Shown here: one piece after another, positions 20,011 through 29,680 of the stretch
Position numbering within the stretch: the stretch's first letter is position 1
Layout: each line of letters begins with the position of its first letter
NCBI GenBank assembly: GCA_964035575.1
Contig: OZ037924.1
Location: 930,001-994,000, forward strand
DNA: 64,000 nt
Origin: Rhynchopus sp. YZ270_cl-10
Taxonomy: Eukaryota > Euglenozoa > Diplonemea > Diplonemida > Diplonemidae
Reading direction: 5' to 3'
Made by a program: the position numbers and the translations under genes
Notes under the pieces: generated by a model
Seen by the model: the letters and a program-made list of their open reading frames with translations, nothing else
What the model was told of the DNA's origin: nothing
The model's database searches: none

Positions 20011-20945
20011 CAAAAGGAGGGTCATACGCTTCCTCATAGAAAAGGTGTATTTTTGCAATTTTGCAATTTTGCCAAGTGTGTATCGTGGGGGTTTTGGTGA
20101 AGTGTCTGGGGGGTGTCTAGCTTCTTGTGATTGTGTTAGAAATTATTGTATTGATACAAATGGCAAAAAAAAGAGCGTTGTTTTTTTTTCTCAAGGTGCC
20201 CTTCTTGCACTAAAAGGATGCAAAAGAAAAGAAAGAGAAAAACCCAAGAGGTTTTTTGCGAAAAGAATAACCAAAAAAAAAGAGATATTTTTTTGTATTT
20301 GTTGTCAGTGTACAATGTCCACCTTTCTCCCTTTTCCCCCCCTTCTTTATTTTCGTCATTTTCTTGTACAGTTTTTGCTGTACAAAAAATGATTTTGATT
20401 CAAGGTGACCAAGCCCCCGCTAGGTTTTGGTTTTATATCTGACAAAGTTTCTTTTTTCTTTTTCTTTTTTGAAACACTAACCAATTTCAACTTCTGGGGT
20501 TTGATACTATTATGACTCTTTGTTTTGAGTATCTCCGTCCGTGGAGGCTATTTCACTCGACAACTTTCACCTTGGTGATTTTAGGGTTCATCCAAAAATT
20601 TTGTTTGGACCCTCCTTTTTCTTTTGATTTTGCTTTATTTGTTTGCGTTGCTCCGTCGCTTCAGATGGGGGGATGAGGGTGTTTTATTTGCATCCATTTT
20701 TTGAGATGCCCACACCTCTTCACCACATTTTCTTTAATTTCTTTTTTTTTTTTTTTTGAAAAAAAAGAACTCTTTTTTTTTTCATTTTCTTCTTCATTTT
20801 CCTCCAATCCTCACAAAACCCTCACTTTAGACAAAAAATACACCAAAAAAAAAATATACTCAAAAAAATGGTGCCTGCATGAACCTATTAGATTTTGTTT
20901 TTTTCCCTTCTTTTATTTTCTCTCCCCTCTGTCTCCCTCATTCTT

Positions 20946-20983
20946 CCCTTTTTTTCTTTTCTTCTTCTTCTTCCTCCCCAAAG
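20946..20983 (+). promoter_or_regulatory. long pyrimidine tract plus AAG before the metacaspase-like gene
   Basis: A nearly pure C/T run (CCCTTTTTTTCTTTTCTTC and on) ends CCCCAAAG, six bases before the ATG. The strongest acceptor-like site in the window and too near the ATG to leave much 5' UTR. Confidence 0.5.
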
Positions 20984-20988
20984 GATAA

Positions 20989-23532
20989 ATGATCTCCAGC
21001 GAGAGTGGCGGGAGTGTGAGCTATGGGTACAGCGATGAAGGGGTTGGGGAAGGGGTCCATAGACAGCATCACCACCACCACCACAACCTTCGAACCCCTG
21101 CGTCAACCCCACAGAAGAGCGTAGAGGTGGATCCCTCTATGGTCTCCTTCGTGATGCTTCGTACCGACGTTTCTGCTGTTGTCACCAGCTTTGATGTTGC
21201 AAGCAAATGGTGTATCGGAGGAAACGGTGTTCAAGTCCAACTCTCTGTTTCAGCAGATTCGTTTCAATTATCGCAGAAACAGCCGAAGCGGAAGATGTCA
21301 ATTAATTTGCGTGATATTGGTGGGGTGGGGTTGGATGAGAGACGCCATGTGTTGGCAGTGATTTTCGCGAAGTCGGATGAGCCTGGGGCGAGCTTTTATG
21401 AGTGTAGAGTGATGTGCGAGGATTTACCGTTTCTTGATGTGGTACAACGCTGTGTGCAGGCGAAGATGCGTTGTGACAGCAACGAAGACAAAACGCCACG
21501 AAAAGCCTACATAACACGAAACGGCCCGCAACAGAACGTTGCCACAGCTCCGTTGCACCCTCTTTTCTCATCACCTTCCCCAATTCTTCGCCGCCCCGTC
21601 TCTCCTCCTACACCTCTTCCGCAGGACGTGCTCTCTTCTGCTCTTCTAAAAAAACTGAAGCAAGAGGTTCGCGCTGAAATGCGGGAGTTTGGTAAACACC
21701 CACAACAGCCTTCCGCGCATTCTAGTCATCATTCTCATTGGCGATTAAGCAGTAATTCGAATGGAAGCAAATCTTGCAGGCACAGAGACGTTAAAGAGGC
21801 TGAGGTGGCGCAACCCGAGGTGGAAGAATATGAAGAGGGAGAGCCAGCACCGCTCCTCCCTATGGCGATGCTGCCGTTGAATACGGCGGAGCAGATTTCA
21901 GACCATTCCCGCATTTCGTTTCATGTACAAGATTGCACCGAGCCCACCTCACCATCTAACGTACCCATCCACGAGGCTCCCCCAAAGGTGTCTATATCAA
22001 ATTCGTTGCAGAATCCGAGGTTGAATCAGAAGTGTTCCTTCTCGATATCGGATTGGGGTGCGGGTGATGTGTCGGCTGTGACGGAGAGCGAGCAGGGGAG
22101 GAGCTCCCCGACGCATTCCAACACCGTGACGCAGTCGAGCAACAGAGATATGTCGATGGTGCTGTCGGATACTGCGTACCCGTTGCGTGCGGTGCGGGGA
22201 ATTCAAGGTGGTGGAGGAGGGGGTGGAGGTGGAGGTGGGAAAAAGTTGCGCGAAATTCGGTCATCAGAATCCTCGCAGTCGCCCCTTCCGCTGGCCCCTG
22301 AGGTGCAGCCAGCTTCGACCGATTCGGCAGGAACGCCAAGAGTGGATGAATCCTTTTGCATGGAGGATTCCGACTCTGCAGGAACCCTATTAGGCAGCCC
22401 GACACGAAATGGGCTGAAATCGCAGCTGACATCCTTGAATTTGCAGAAGCTTGATGGGAGTGAAGAAGAAGAGGTGTTGGTCACTCCGTCGGACACATGG
22501 TTTCAGAATATTACATCGCAAATGCCGAAGCCGAAGCATGAGCTGGAGTCGTTACGGGTCTTGATCATTGCGACTGACTATCCAAAGAAGGTAGGGTCCC
22601 CTTCTCTTTCAAGAGCTCCGGTATTCGCGGTGAGCAAAAGCTGTGTAGACCGGGGAGTCGAGCTGTCAGACCTTCTCTCCCGCATGGAGTACGACACCGA
22701 ACAATGCGTTGTATCGGACACAACTGAAAGCCTTCCAACCCGCGATACAGTGGAGGGTGCTCTGCAGTGGCTTTCTTCCATGGCCATGCCTTTCAGCTCC
22801 TCCTTCGTGGCTTTTATAGGCTGTTCTAGTGATGAGCAGATTCCTTCTATGGAAAGGATAGCGCCAAACTCTCCGGTGCTTGACGGTACTATGTCGTCGA
22901 GTGTGTTTCCTTCTGCGTCGTCGACGAAGAGAGAGCGGAGGAGCTGTTGTGCGAATGTGCATGGAGGGTTTTTGCCGTGCGATCATGGAGAGGAAGGGAG
23001 GATCCCTTCTGTGACCTTTGAAAACAGTTTTATCCCGCAGGAGCAGCCGCTGTCTGGGTCGTCGGTGACGTGGTACGAAACGCCGCCGTCGACGCATAAG
23101 GTGTTTATTCTTGCGGATCAACAGTGTTCACATGGGTTGTGTAAGTTTCCGTTTCGCGTCACGCTGGCTGGAGGAGAAAAGACGAAGGATGGAATGGAAC
23201 TAAGCGGATCCTTCCTAAGGAATATGCTGGAGGACGACGATGCACTCCTCGATACGTATATGGAAGCGAACGCGCCCACCATCTTGCAGCTCTCTGTGAT
23301 ATACAAAGGCAAATCCAGCCCTGAGTCCGGCGTGCTCACATACGCCTTCATGCGCGCCATAGGTAAAGGCTGTGGCAGCGAAGGGTCGGACAGCACCCTC
23401 GGTGGCTTGCTGGCAGCTATCGTACAGCACCTTCCAGAGCCCACAGCGGTGTGCTCGTATGAGCCAATAATATCAAGCAATTTTCCAGTGGGGCAGGACA
23501 CTGTGTTTTCATTAGGATATAAAAGGAAGTAA
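20989..23532 (+). CDS. PH-like domain plus metacaspase-like (probable pseudopeptidase) protein
   Basis: An 847-residue intronless protein. After a His run, residues of about 48-165 look like a PH/PTB-type beta domain (VSFVMLRTDVSAVV to LDVVQRCVQAKM). About 190-500 is disordered, with a Gly run near 405-415. From about 520 a caspase-hemoglobinase fold is readable: LRVLIIATDYPKK (strand 1), SCVDRGVELSDLLSRMEYD (equivalent of the metacaspase NDA..M..FL..RGY stretch), PTRDTVEGALQWL (equivalent of PTRxNIL..M.WL), LADQQCSHGLCKFPF at 708-722 (equivalent of SDxCHSG..LDLPF), and SGVLTYAFMRAI near 781-792 (equivalent of GAMTYAF). The usual YSGHG is FIGCSSDE here, so the catalytic His is missing; Cys713 may stand for the catalytic Cys. 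I infer a regulatory non-protease. Domain calls are by eye. Confidence 0.72.
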   Translation: MISSESGGSVSYGYSDEGVGEGVHRQHHHHHHNLRTPASTPQKSVEVDPSMVSFVMLRTDVSAVVTSFDVASKWCIGGNGVQVQLSVSADSFQLSQKQPKRKMSINLRDIGGVGLDERRHVLAVIFAKSDEPGASFYECRVMCEDLPFLDVVQRCVQAKMRCDSNEDKTPRKAYITRNGPQQNVATAPLHPLFSSPSPILRRPVSPPTPLPQDVLSSALLKKLKQEVRAEMREFGKHPQQPSAHSSHHSHWRLSSNSNGSKSCRHRDVKEAEVAQPEVEEYEEGEPAPLLPMAMLPLNTAEQISDHSRISFHVQDCTEPTSPSNVPIHEAPPKVSISNSLQNPRLNQKCSFSISDWGAGDVSAVTESEQGRSSPTHSNTVTQSSNRDMSMVLSDTAYPLRAVRGIQGGGGGGGGGGGKKLREIRSSESSQSPLPLAPEVQPASTDSAGTPRVDESFCMEDSDSAGTLLGSPTRNGLKSQLTSLNLQKLDGSEEEEVLVTPSDTWFQNITSQMPKPKHELESLRVLIIATDYPKKVGSPSLSRAPVFAVSKSCVDRGVELSDLLSRMEYDTEQCVVSDTTESLPTRDTVEGALQWLSSMAMPFSSSFVAFIGCSSDEQIPSMERIAPNSPVLDGTMSSSVFPSASSTKRERRSCCANVHGGFLPCDHGEEGRIPSVTFENSFIPQEQPLSGSSVTWYETPPSTHKVFILADQQCSHGLCKFPFRVTLAGGEKTKDGMELSGSFLRNMLEDDDALLDTYMEANAPTILQLSVIYKGKSSPESGVLTYAFMRAIGKGCGSEGSDSTLGGLLAAIVQHLPEPTAVCSYEPIISSNFPVGQDTVFSLGYKRK

Positions 23533-23589
23533 AAAAAAGCTGAAGGAGGAGGAAAGAAAAGCATAGCCTTTTTTGTTTCTTTTTTGCGG

Positions 23590-23640
23590 AAGGTGACTAA
23601 GCATGAGAGGTTTAGGTTCATCTTAAAAATGTTTTCTTTT
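23590..23640 (+). repeat. hairpin repeat family E copy
   Basis: GTGACTAAGCATGAGAGGTT then TAGGTTCATCTTAAAAATG. It starts 58 bases after the stop of the metacaspase-like gene. Confidence 0.75.
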
Positions 23641-23696
23641 TTTGCGTGATTGGTATCATCTTCTTCTTTCACTTACAGCACGCTCGAAAAAGTTTT

Positions 23697-23740
23697 GTGG
23701 AGTTCATCCTCGGGTGTACACTAATACAAACCAAGTTCAG
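23697..23740 (+). repeat. repeat family A, copy 2
   Basis: GTGGAGTTCATCCTCGGGTG followed by TACACTAATACAAACCAAG. This copy lacks the A-rich tail. Confidence 0.7.
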
Positions 23741-24328
23741 TGATGTATATAGGGATCTTTATGTGGGACCAAATCCCACAAAAAATCGAAAAAAAAAAAA
23801 AAAACTATAGAATTTTGGGATTTTTTGCAATTTTTACCTTACCTTACAGGGCTCTAAGAGGGGTCCCGAAGGGACTCCAGAGCAACGCGACCCCACCATG
23901 AAGAGCACGGTCGTCAAGAAGCCCAAAAAACGAGTCGGGATTCCGCAAAAAGGGGTTCTCTGAGTGACTCGTGGTGTAAAAAGCTAGATTTTTACACCGT
24001 ACCATAGATTTTTTTCGCCTGCGGCGCCAGTTTATATTGTTTTTTTTTGCTCCGCAAAAAAAAATATAATTACCAGTGTCTTCCCTTGTCAGCAGGTGCT
24101 GAATTTTTGGGCAGCTGACCCCGATCTTGAGATCTGGATTCCTCGATAAGACACTAGTTTTCCACACACAAAAACAATGACTGCCTCACACAAAACCACC
24201 GTTTTGGTGGGTGCTGGCTATATAAACCTGCACACAACCACGCGAAAAACCAAAAAAAGGGGGTTTCCCACATATTTCCCCCTTTACTGCACCCCCACCA
24301 CCCCTATATACATTACTGACCAAGTTTT

Positions 24329-24363
<35 letters not shown>

Positions 24364-24436
24364 TTTCTCATTTTCCAGTTTTGAAACCCCGTACGGGCCA
24401 CTTTGCGTCACTTATATTTTCGTCATGCGTTTCCCC

Positions 24437-24699
24437 ACAACCTTCCTTCAACCCCCGTAGGGTCACAAACCCGAAAATTTTTGCCGAAAATGGGCCCCAC
24501 CTATAAGTGACCGGGTTCATATTTTCCAAAAATTTTAGTGGGCAACAAATTGCCCAATTTTTAACATCGACCCCACCACTGCACGGGCGGATCCCAAAAT
24601 ACAAATAGGGACCCTTTTTTAATTTTGCTCCCTTGGAAGACGTGTTATTTCAGGGTTCAAGAAAAATCTACCACTACATGGGTTGAAGGAAGGTTTGTG
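24437..24699. mobile_element. TIR element I, copy 1
   Basis: Ends CACAACCTTCCTTCAACCC and GGGTTGAAGGAAGGTTTGTG are inverted copies. The body matches 27960-28520 (ATGGGCCCCAC, GACCCCACCACTGCACGG, CGGATCCCAAAA). No coding capacity, and no clear target duplication. Confidence 0.65.
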
Positions 24700-24724
24700 A
24701 TTTTCTTCTTTTTTTAAGGTTTGT

Positions 24725-24775
24725 AAGGTGACTAAGCACGAGAGGCTTAGGTTCATCTTATAAACTTTTCTTTTT
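24725..24775 (+). repeat. hairpin repeat family E copy
   Basis: The cleanest single copy: GTGACTAAGCACGAGAGGCT, TAGGTTCATCTTATAAACTT, then T-rich. Confidence 0.8.
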
Positions 24776-24852
24776 TCTTTTTTCTTTTCTCTGCGCGTTT
24801 CAACCAACGCTTATTCGAGTATAACGTTTCGACAACACACCAAGTTTTATTG

Positions 24853-24918
24853 TGCTTTCATCCGGATGGCTGGCATCGTGGGTCAGTCGGAGGTGTGCCT
24901 GCATCAACTTCCATTTAA
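24853..24918 (+). repeat. repeat family J, copy 2
   Basis: GCTTTCATCCGGATGGCTGG, CATCGTGGGTCAGTCGG and GCATCAACTTCC. A family H segment follows 17 bases later, as after copy 3. Confidence 0.75.
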
Positions 24919-24934
24919 TACCCCCCCTTGCATA

Positions 24935-24990
24935 GACCCCATGTCTATTGAGTCTTAGTGCCCTGTGTCCCAGAGGCGTTTTATCACATC
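24935..24990 (+). repeat. repeat family H, copy 1
   Basis: Shares GTGCC..GTGTCCCAGAGGCGT and TTTATCACA with copies at 32874 and 33917. Diverged in its first half. Confidence 0.55.
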
Positions 24991-25010
24991 AACCACTTTT
25001 CTTTTTTTTC

Positions 25011-25065
25011 AGGATGACTAAGCAACGAGATGCTTAGGGTCATCTCATAAAATTTTCTTTTTCTT
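25011..25065 (+). repeat. hairpin repeat family E copy
   Basis: GATGACTAAGCAACGAGATG then CTTAGGGTCATCTCATAAAA. Compensating bases keep the outer GATGA/TCATC stem. Confidence 0.75.
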
Positions 25066-25082
25066 TATCACCCCAATCATTA

Positions 25083-25173
25083 CAGTGCGGCGCAATATTA
25101 CGGGGACGCATAATTATGGGTAAAAATTGGATTTACCCATAATTATGCGCCCACGGAATATGGTGCCGCACTG
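25083..25173. mobile_element. 91-base Tc1/mariner-type MITE
   Basis: Ends CAGTGCGGCGC and GTGCCGCACTG are inverted copies bordered by TA on both sides (25081-25082, 25174-25175). An inner pair GCATAATTATGGGTAAA/TTTACCCATAATTATGC makes the whole element fold back. CAGTG termini with a TA duplication are the classic Tc1/mariner signature. No coding capacity. Confidence 0.85.
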
Positions 25174-25705
25174 TATGCTGTATTTTAGGGCAGCGCCCTG
25201 CATTCGTCGGCGTGCATGCCTTCAGCACCCATTTGACGGTCCTTGGTGTACTGTATTAACAACCTACACCTTCTTATAAAATGCCTCCTCCCAAGGTGTG
25301 TCTTTTGCGCTAATCCAAGAGGGATCCAAAAAAACTGGGTTTTTGCGGGTTTTGCGGATTACACTGCACGGCATAAACTCAACCGTTTTCATATTATTCG
25401 TGCTCGCTTCCGTCCAAAAGAAAATAAACGAAAGAAAAAAAAATTGTCTTTTTGCGGTAGTTTCCCCAATACTCCACAACCAGTATGGAAATAACTGCCG
25501 AAAAATAAATAATAATTGATCAGAGTGTTTTCTACCCCCCAGCATTTCTTTTTTTTTGGCATCGGTTGCGAAGGGAGGAGGAGAAAAAAAAGTAGAGTGA
25601 GCAGCTCTTGGGTGCGAGAGGGGTACCATTCTCTTTATTTAAATTTTTATATCTCCCCCCTCCGCGGTCGATTTTGGGTATTTTTCTTGTTTTTTGTTTT
25701 TTTCG

Positions 25706-25750
25706 TTGAGATGACTAAGTCAACGAGGCTTGGGATCACCGTCCAAAATG
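25706..25750 (+). repeat. hairpin repeat family E copy, diverged
   Basis: GATGACTAAGTCAACGAGGC then TTGGGATCACCGTCC. Loses the TTATAAAC block. Confidence 0.5.
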
Positions 25751-26202
25751 GTAGTTCTAGGTGGAAAAAAAATTCCACGAACGGAAAGAAAAAATAAGAG
25801 TGAAAAAGAAAAGACTTCATAGTTTGCGGAGTACCAGAAGTTGTGGACGTTGTGGCGTTTTTCTTCTGTGTATTTTTTTTTATGGACAAAAACAGTCATT
25901 ACAGCTTCACAGATCTTCCGCAAGCCATGAAAAAGAACAAATCGGCTTTTGTGTGTATCTTTTTTTTGTATGGATCCTTGCCGTTTTTCACATCTGAATT
26001 TTTTTAAAGGCATTTCCATCCACAGAGTTGTTGGCGCTTTTTAACTTTACCTGAAAAGGTGTGAGACCAGCGAATGTCTCATCTCTGTCGCACGAGGAAG
26101 GTGGATTTGGGGGAGGGGTATCATGTAAGTGCTCTCCTCGAGGTGAGACCCCAAAAGAATTGTTGCCCCTCTCATCCGCAGTTTTAAGAGTTGTGTTGCG
26201 AA

Positions 26203-26900
26203 CAGTGGAGATTTGCACAAAACTGTGGCAACACAACCCGAGGCAGCTCACTACTCCAAAAATTTATCAGGGTTTTCGCTATGGGGGTACCGGGGTACCG
26301 CCGGTACCCCCAAAGAAAAATTTGGGAAAAAAACCCGATTTTTGGGGGTACCGCGGTACCCCCAACGGTACTTGAGGGTTTAGGGTTAGTGGGAAATGTT
26401 TTTTTCTTCTTTTTTTTTTTCCTCTCGGCAAGACGTGGCGCAAATATTTCAATTGCGGCCATAATCGGGGGAAAATATGCTTCTGTGGGGTCCTTGCCGT
26501 TCCGAGAGAAGGAAAAAGTAGCGTACCGTGCGCCTGCGGCGCAAAACTTATGAGCGGAATCCCACAGCCCTCTACCATAGTTTGGCTGTAAAAATGTTTG
26601 ATTTTAAGTCACAATTTTTGAAATGTTGCGTACCGTGGCTTCGCCACAAAGTTTAGATATTATGACTGCCGTTTCTTCTTGTACTGAGGGAAGGCAGGCG
26701 TAGCAAAAACATGAGAAAAAGGGTTGGTTTGGTTCTTGATGTACATTACCATCCCACGTCATCACGTATTTACCTGAAATGAACGGACCTTTTCGCGCGG
26801 AGCGCGAAAAATTTTTTTGACCTCTTTTTTTTTGCCGGTACCCCCAAAAAAAAAAATAGCGATTTCTGGCGAAAACCCTGTTTATCAAAAAAAAAAAAAA
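26203..26900 (+). repeat. repeat family B, copy 2, split by an insertion
   Basis: The left part is 26203-26267 (CAGTGGAGATTTGCACAAAA to CCAAAAATTTAT) and the right part starts at 26881 (TTTATCAAAA). The inserted DNA lies between the two TTTAT copies. Confidence 0.85.
26268..26880. mobile_element. 613-base TIR element with 5-base target duplication
   Basis: Ends CAGGGTTTTCGC and GCGAAAACCCTG are exact inverted copies. TTTAT flanks both sides (26263-26267 and 26881-26885), while uninterrupted family B copies have it once. Second-layer inverted motifs GGGGGTACCGG/CCGGTACCCCC lie inside each end. CAGGG termini recall hAT elements, but those leave 8 bases, so the superfamily is open. No transposase frame. 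An inner stretch (TGTTGCGTACCGTGGCTTCG, near 26620) is shared with the element at 61899-62297. Confidence 0.85.
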
Positions 26901-26910
26901 AAACTTTCCA

Positions 26911-27008
26911 GAGTTGAGGACGACCTCCGTCTATATCTTTTAAGTACAATAGCCTTCGGGCGACATTGAGTACAGATCCTGCACTAGCAGGTGATTGTCG
27001 ACACAACA
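26911..27008 (+). repeat. interspersed repeat family D, copy 1
   Basis: Family D: GAGGACGACCTCCGTCTATA, GTACAATAGCCTTCGGGCGA, TTGAGTACAGATCC, then GTGATTGTCGACACAACAAA and A-rich sequence, about 100 bases. Copy 2 is at 35066 in the VPS54 5' flank; 3' fragments are at 41130 in an intron and 61450. Confidence 0.75.
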
Positions 27009-27041
27009 AAAAAAGAAGAAGAAGAAGTAGATGTGTTTAGT

Positions 27042-27098
27042 TAGTGGAGTTCATCCTCGGGTGGCTACACTAATACAACCACGTTTTCAAAAAAGAAA
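27042..27098 (+). repeat. repeat family A, copy 3
   Basis: AGTGGAGTTCATCCTCGGGT, GGCTACACTAATACAACCAC, GTTTTCAAAAAA. It directly follows a family D copy. Confidence 0.75.
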
Positions 27099-27874
27099 AT
27101 AGAAAACCAAAACTATATCTTCCCCATTGCAAAGTCTCAAGATGACACGGGAACAAAAATAAAATGCAAAAAACCCACACCAAATGTAGAACAACATTTT
27201 AACACCCACTCTAAAACGATCGGAGAAAGGGGGGGGGGAACATTTTCTTTTTCTTTTAAATACCAAAAGTGGCGTGTCTGCACTATTGGGTCAACACGTT
27301 TCTCTCTCTCTCTCTCTACCTATCTCTCGCTCGCTCTTTCTTCATTCATTTTTCAAGTGCCTGCGTCCGCCTAGTTTCTGCGCCTAGTTTCTGTGGGCAT
27401 TTTGCACGTACCACTCCTCGGAGGTACCCTAACATTTCCCCCCTTCCCTACAAGCGATAATGGGGTAAATGGGGGAAAGTAGTTTCCCATGATTATACCC
27501 AACTCCCCTCACTCTTTTTTCCTCCCCGAAAAAAGCCCCCAACAAATCTGGATTTTTTTTTTTACCATTTTTTGACAATGTTAGGGTACCTCCTCTTTTT
27601 TTTCATTTATGTTGTTTACCCACTGCCCCTGTTGTGTTACTGTGCGTTCTCCGTTCTCTGAGGGTCCTTTATATTATAGTGTCTTTTTCAGTTGGAACGT
27701 AAATTTTTGGGGCCGCACATAGTGTTAGAAATACCAAAAAGGGTAAATGTTCGTCTAGTTTCTGTTGTGTTTTTTTTCCTCTTCTTTGTTTCTCCCTCTC
27801 TTTTTTGGAGAAGAGGCCTGCAGAAGCGTTTTTTGCAAGCCTTCAAATAAGGCTTGGGATCAGCTTACATTTTT

Positions 27875-28604
27875 TTTTCAACTTACCTTCCTTCACCCCC
27901 CCTGTAAGGGCAACCGTAGGTGAAGTAAGGTATAGTATTGAAATCGATGTGGGGGGGGAGTAAAGGGTCAATTTTACAAAACCAGATTTTGAGGAAAATT
28001 TTGGCCAAAAATGGGCCCCACGTATAAGGAACCGGGCTCATATTTCTCAAAATTTAAGTGGTAAAAAAATTGTCCAATTTTCGAGATTGACCCCACCACT
28101 GCACGGACGGATCCCAAAAATGCAAATAAGGAACCTTTTTCAACTTACCTTCCTTCACCCCCCCCTGTAAGGGCAACCGTAGGTGAAGTAAGGTATAGTA
28201 TTGAAATCGATGTGGGGGGGGAGTAAAGGGTCAATTTTACAAAACCAGATTTTCAACTTACCTTCCTTCACCCCCCCTGTAAGGGCAACCGTAGGTGAAG
28301 TAAGGTATAGTATTGAAATCGATGTGGGGGGGGAGTAAAGGGTCAATTTTACAAAACCAGATTTTGAGGAAAATTTTGGCCAAAAATGGGCCCCACGTAT
28401 AAGGAACCGGGCTCATATTTCTCAAAATTTAAGTGGTAAAAAAATTGTCCAATTTTCGAGATTGACCCCACCACTGCACGGACGGATCCCAAAAATGCAA
28501 ATAAGGAACCTTTTTAATTTGTTCTCTTGAAATGTATAATTTCACGTTTTCGCGAAAAAAATAACAACTGATCCCTACAAGGGTTGAAGGAAGGTGGTTG
28601 AAAA
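27875..28604. mobile_element. TIR element I, copy 2, with internal tandem modules
   Basis: Ends TTTTCAACTTACCTTCCTTC and GGTTGAAGGAAGGTGGTTGA form long inverted copies. The left module (starting CAACTTACCTTCC) is repeated at 27879, 28141 and 28254; the middle unit is only 113 bases and lacks the second half. Copies are almost identical, including TAGTATTGAAATCGATGTGG, so the amplification is recent. Each module starts with its own small hairpin (ACCTTCCTTCACC/GGTGAAGTAAGGT). Confidence 0.75.
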
Positions 28605-28699
28605 CAACAATAACAACAAGGACAAGTAATTGCTAAGATAAAACGGGGTGTGAAAACTCCGCGCGATTTTCGAAACCACTGTAGCATCCTGGCGATTTG

Positions 28700-29010
28700 C
28701 TGGAGGTGCTGATGCGCCTGGTGTGATCGATGTGTTGTAGTCTGTGCATTCTGTGTTCCTTCCGCACTGCTCTAACGACGACGACAATGTGGGGAGCCTG
28801 TGGACAAAAACGAGCTGGAACACGCCGAGCCTGCCGAGCCGACGTCCAACAACGCTATCGAGCAGATGGTGCTGGACGAAGAGGACAGCCCCCCTTCTGG
28901 AACGTTTCAGATGCTGGCGTCCCAGTGGGTCTGGCAGTGTACGAAGAGCGTTAGCATACCTGCAGAAGAGCAGAATGCTGGGCGTGCTGTAGATTATTTC
29001 TACAGGATGG
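28700..29010 (+). other. GC-rich island, possible exon or gene remnant
   Basis: Inside AT-rich repeats, about 300 bases have coding-like composition. One + frame reads DKNELEHAEPAEPTSNNAIE and later GTFQMLASQWVWQCTKS, DYFYRMEFHITPRF. I recognise no family, and there is no good start in that frame or convincing splice pair. It could be a captured exon, a decayed gene or chance. Confidence 0.25.
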
Positions 29011-29680
29011 AGTTCCACATCACACCCCGTTTTTTTTCCGATAGCAATTACTTGTTTTTTTTTTTTTTTTTTAAATATTTTCTGTTGCCTGCGTTTGCAC
29101 TTTCAACTTCTCTTCCTTTTTCTTCTTTTTGTAAAACTTGCATAACTTTTTTTTTTTGCGATACTTGAATATCCCTGAACTATATAAAGGCACCTCGCCG
29201 CACCACCCATGAGGTATAAGGGAAACTGTCCCCCATCCTACCTCAGGGCGGAACCCCCGCTGTGCAGCACACCAAAAACAAAAGCAAAAGAGGCAGTACC
29301 ATGTGGCGAGGCTTGCCAAAAACACTGCCGGTAGTCCAGCGTCATGCCTTAAGGTTACAATGAAACTAAAATAAAATACTGCACAAGAAATTTGTTGAAA
29401 TAATATTTGGCGGATTGGGGTTTTCTTGCAATTGGTGAATTTTTTGCCAATATTGCTTTGCCCAACTGTAAAGACGAAGGATGTTGTGGGTTGAGGTGTA
29501 AGTGTACGTGCCCATATTCATCATCTCCGATATAGCCAAAAGAAAACATTGTGAAAAAATCATTCCGTTTTTTCACAAAAATAATAACTAATGCTATGCC
29601 AAAAATGCGAATTTGTTGAAAGCTTTTTTTTGTGGTACTTCAGGCAAAAGGACCTAAATACTCCTGGAAAAAAATAGCAT

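Larger units (their letters stand above)
19174..20988. other. spacer occupied by a TIR element inside repeat C
   Basis: No supported gene. 19227-20010 is a family C repeat split by a 679-base element. From 20010 to 20988 the sequence is low-complexity with a weak family E relative near 20403, and it ends in the pyrimidine tract of the next gene. Confidence 0.65.

Noticed and set aside
23960-24110. Hairpins near 24 kb as a structured RNA gene
   Set aside because: Short arms in A/T-rich sequence with no second copy or flanking signals to support it.
26370-26385. TTTAGGGTTAG resembling telomere repeats
   Set aside because: Less than two units, inside a TIR element, and not at a contig end.
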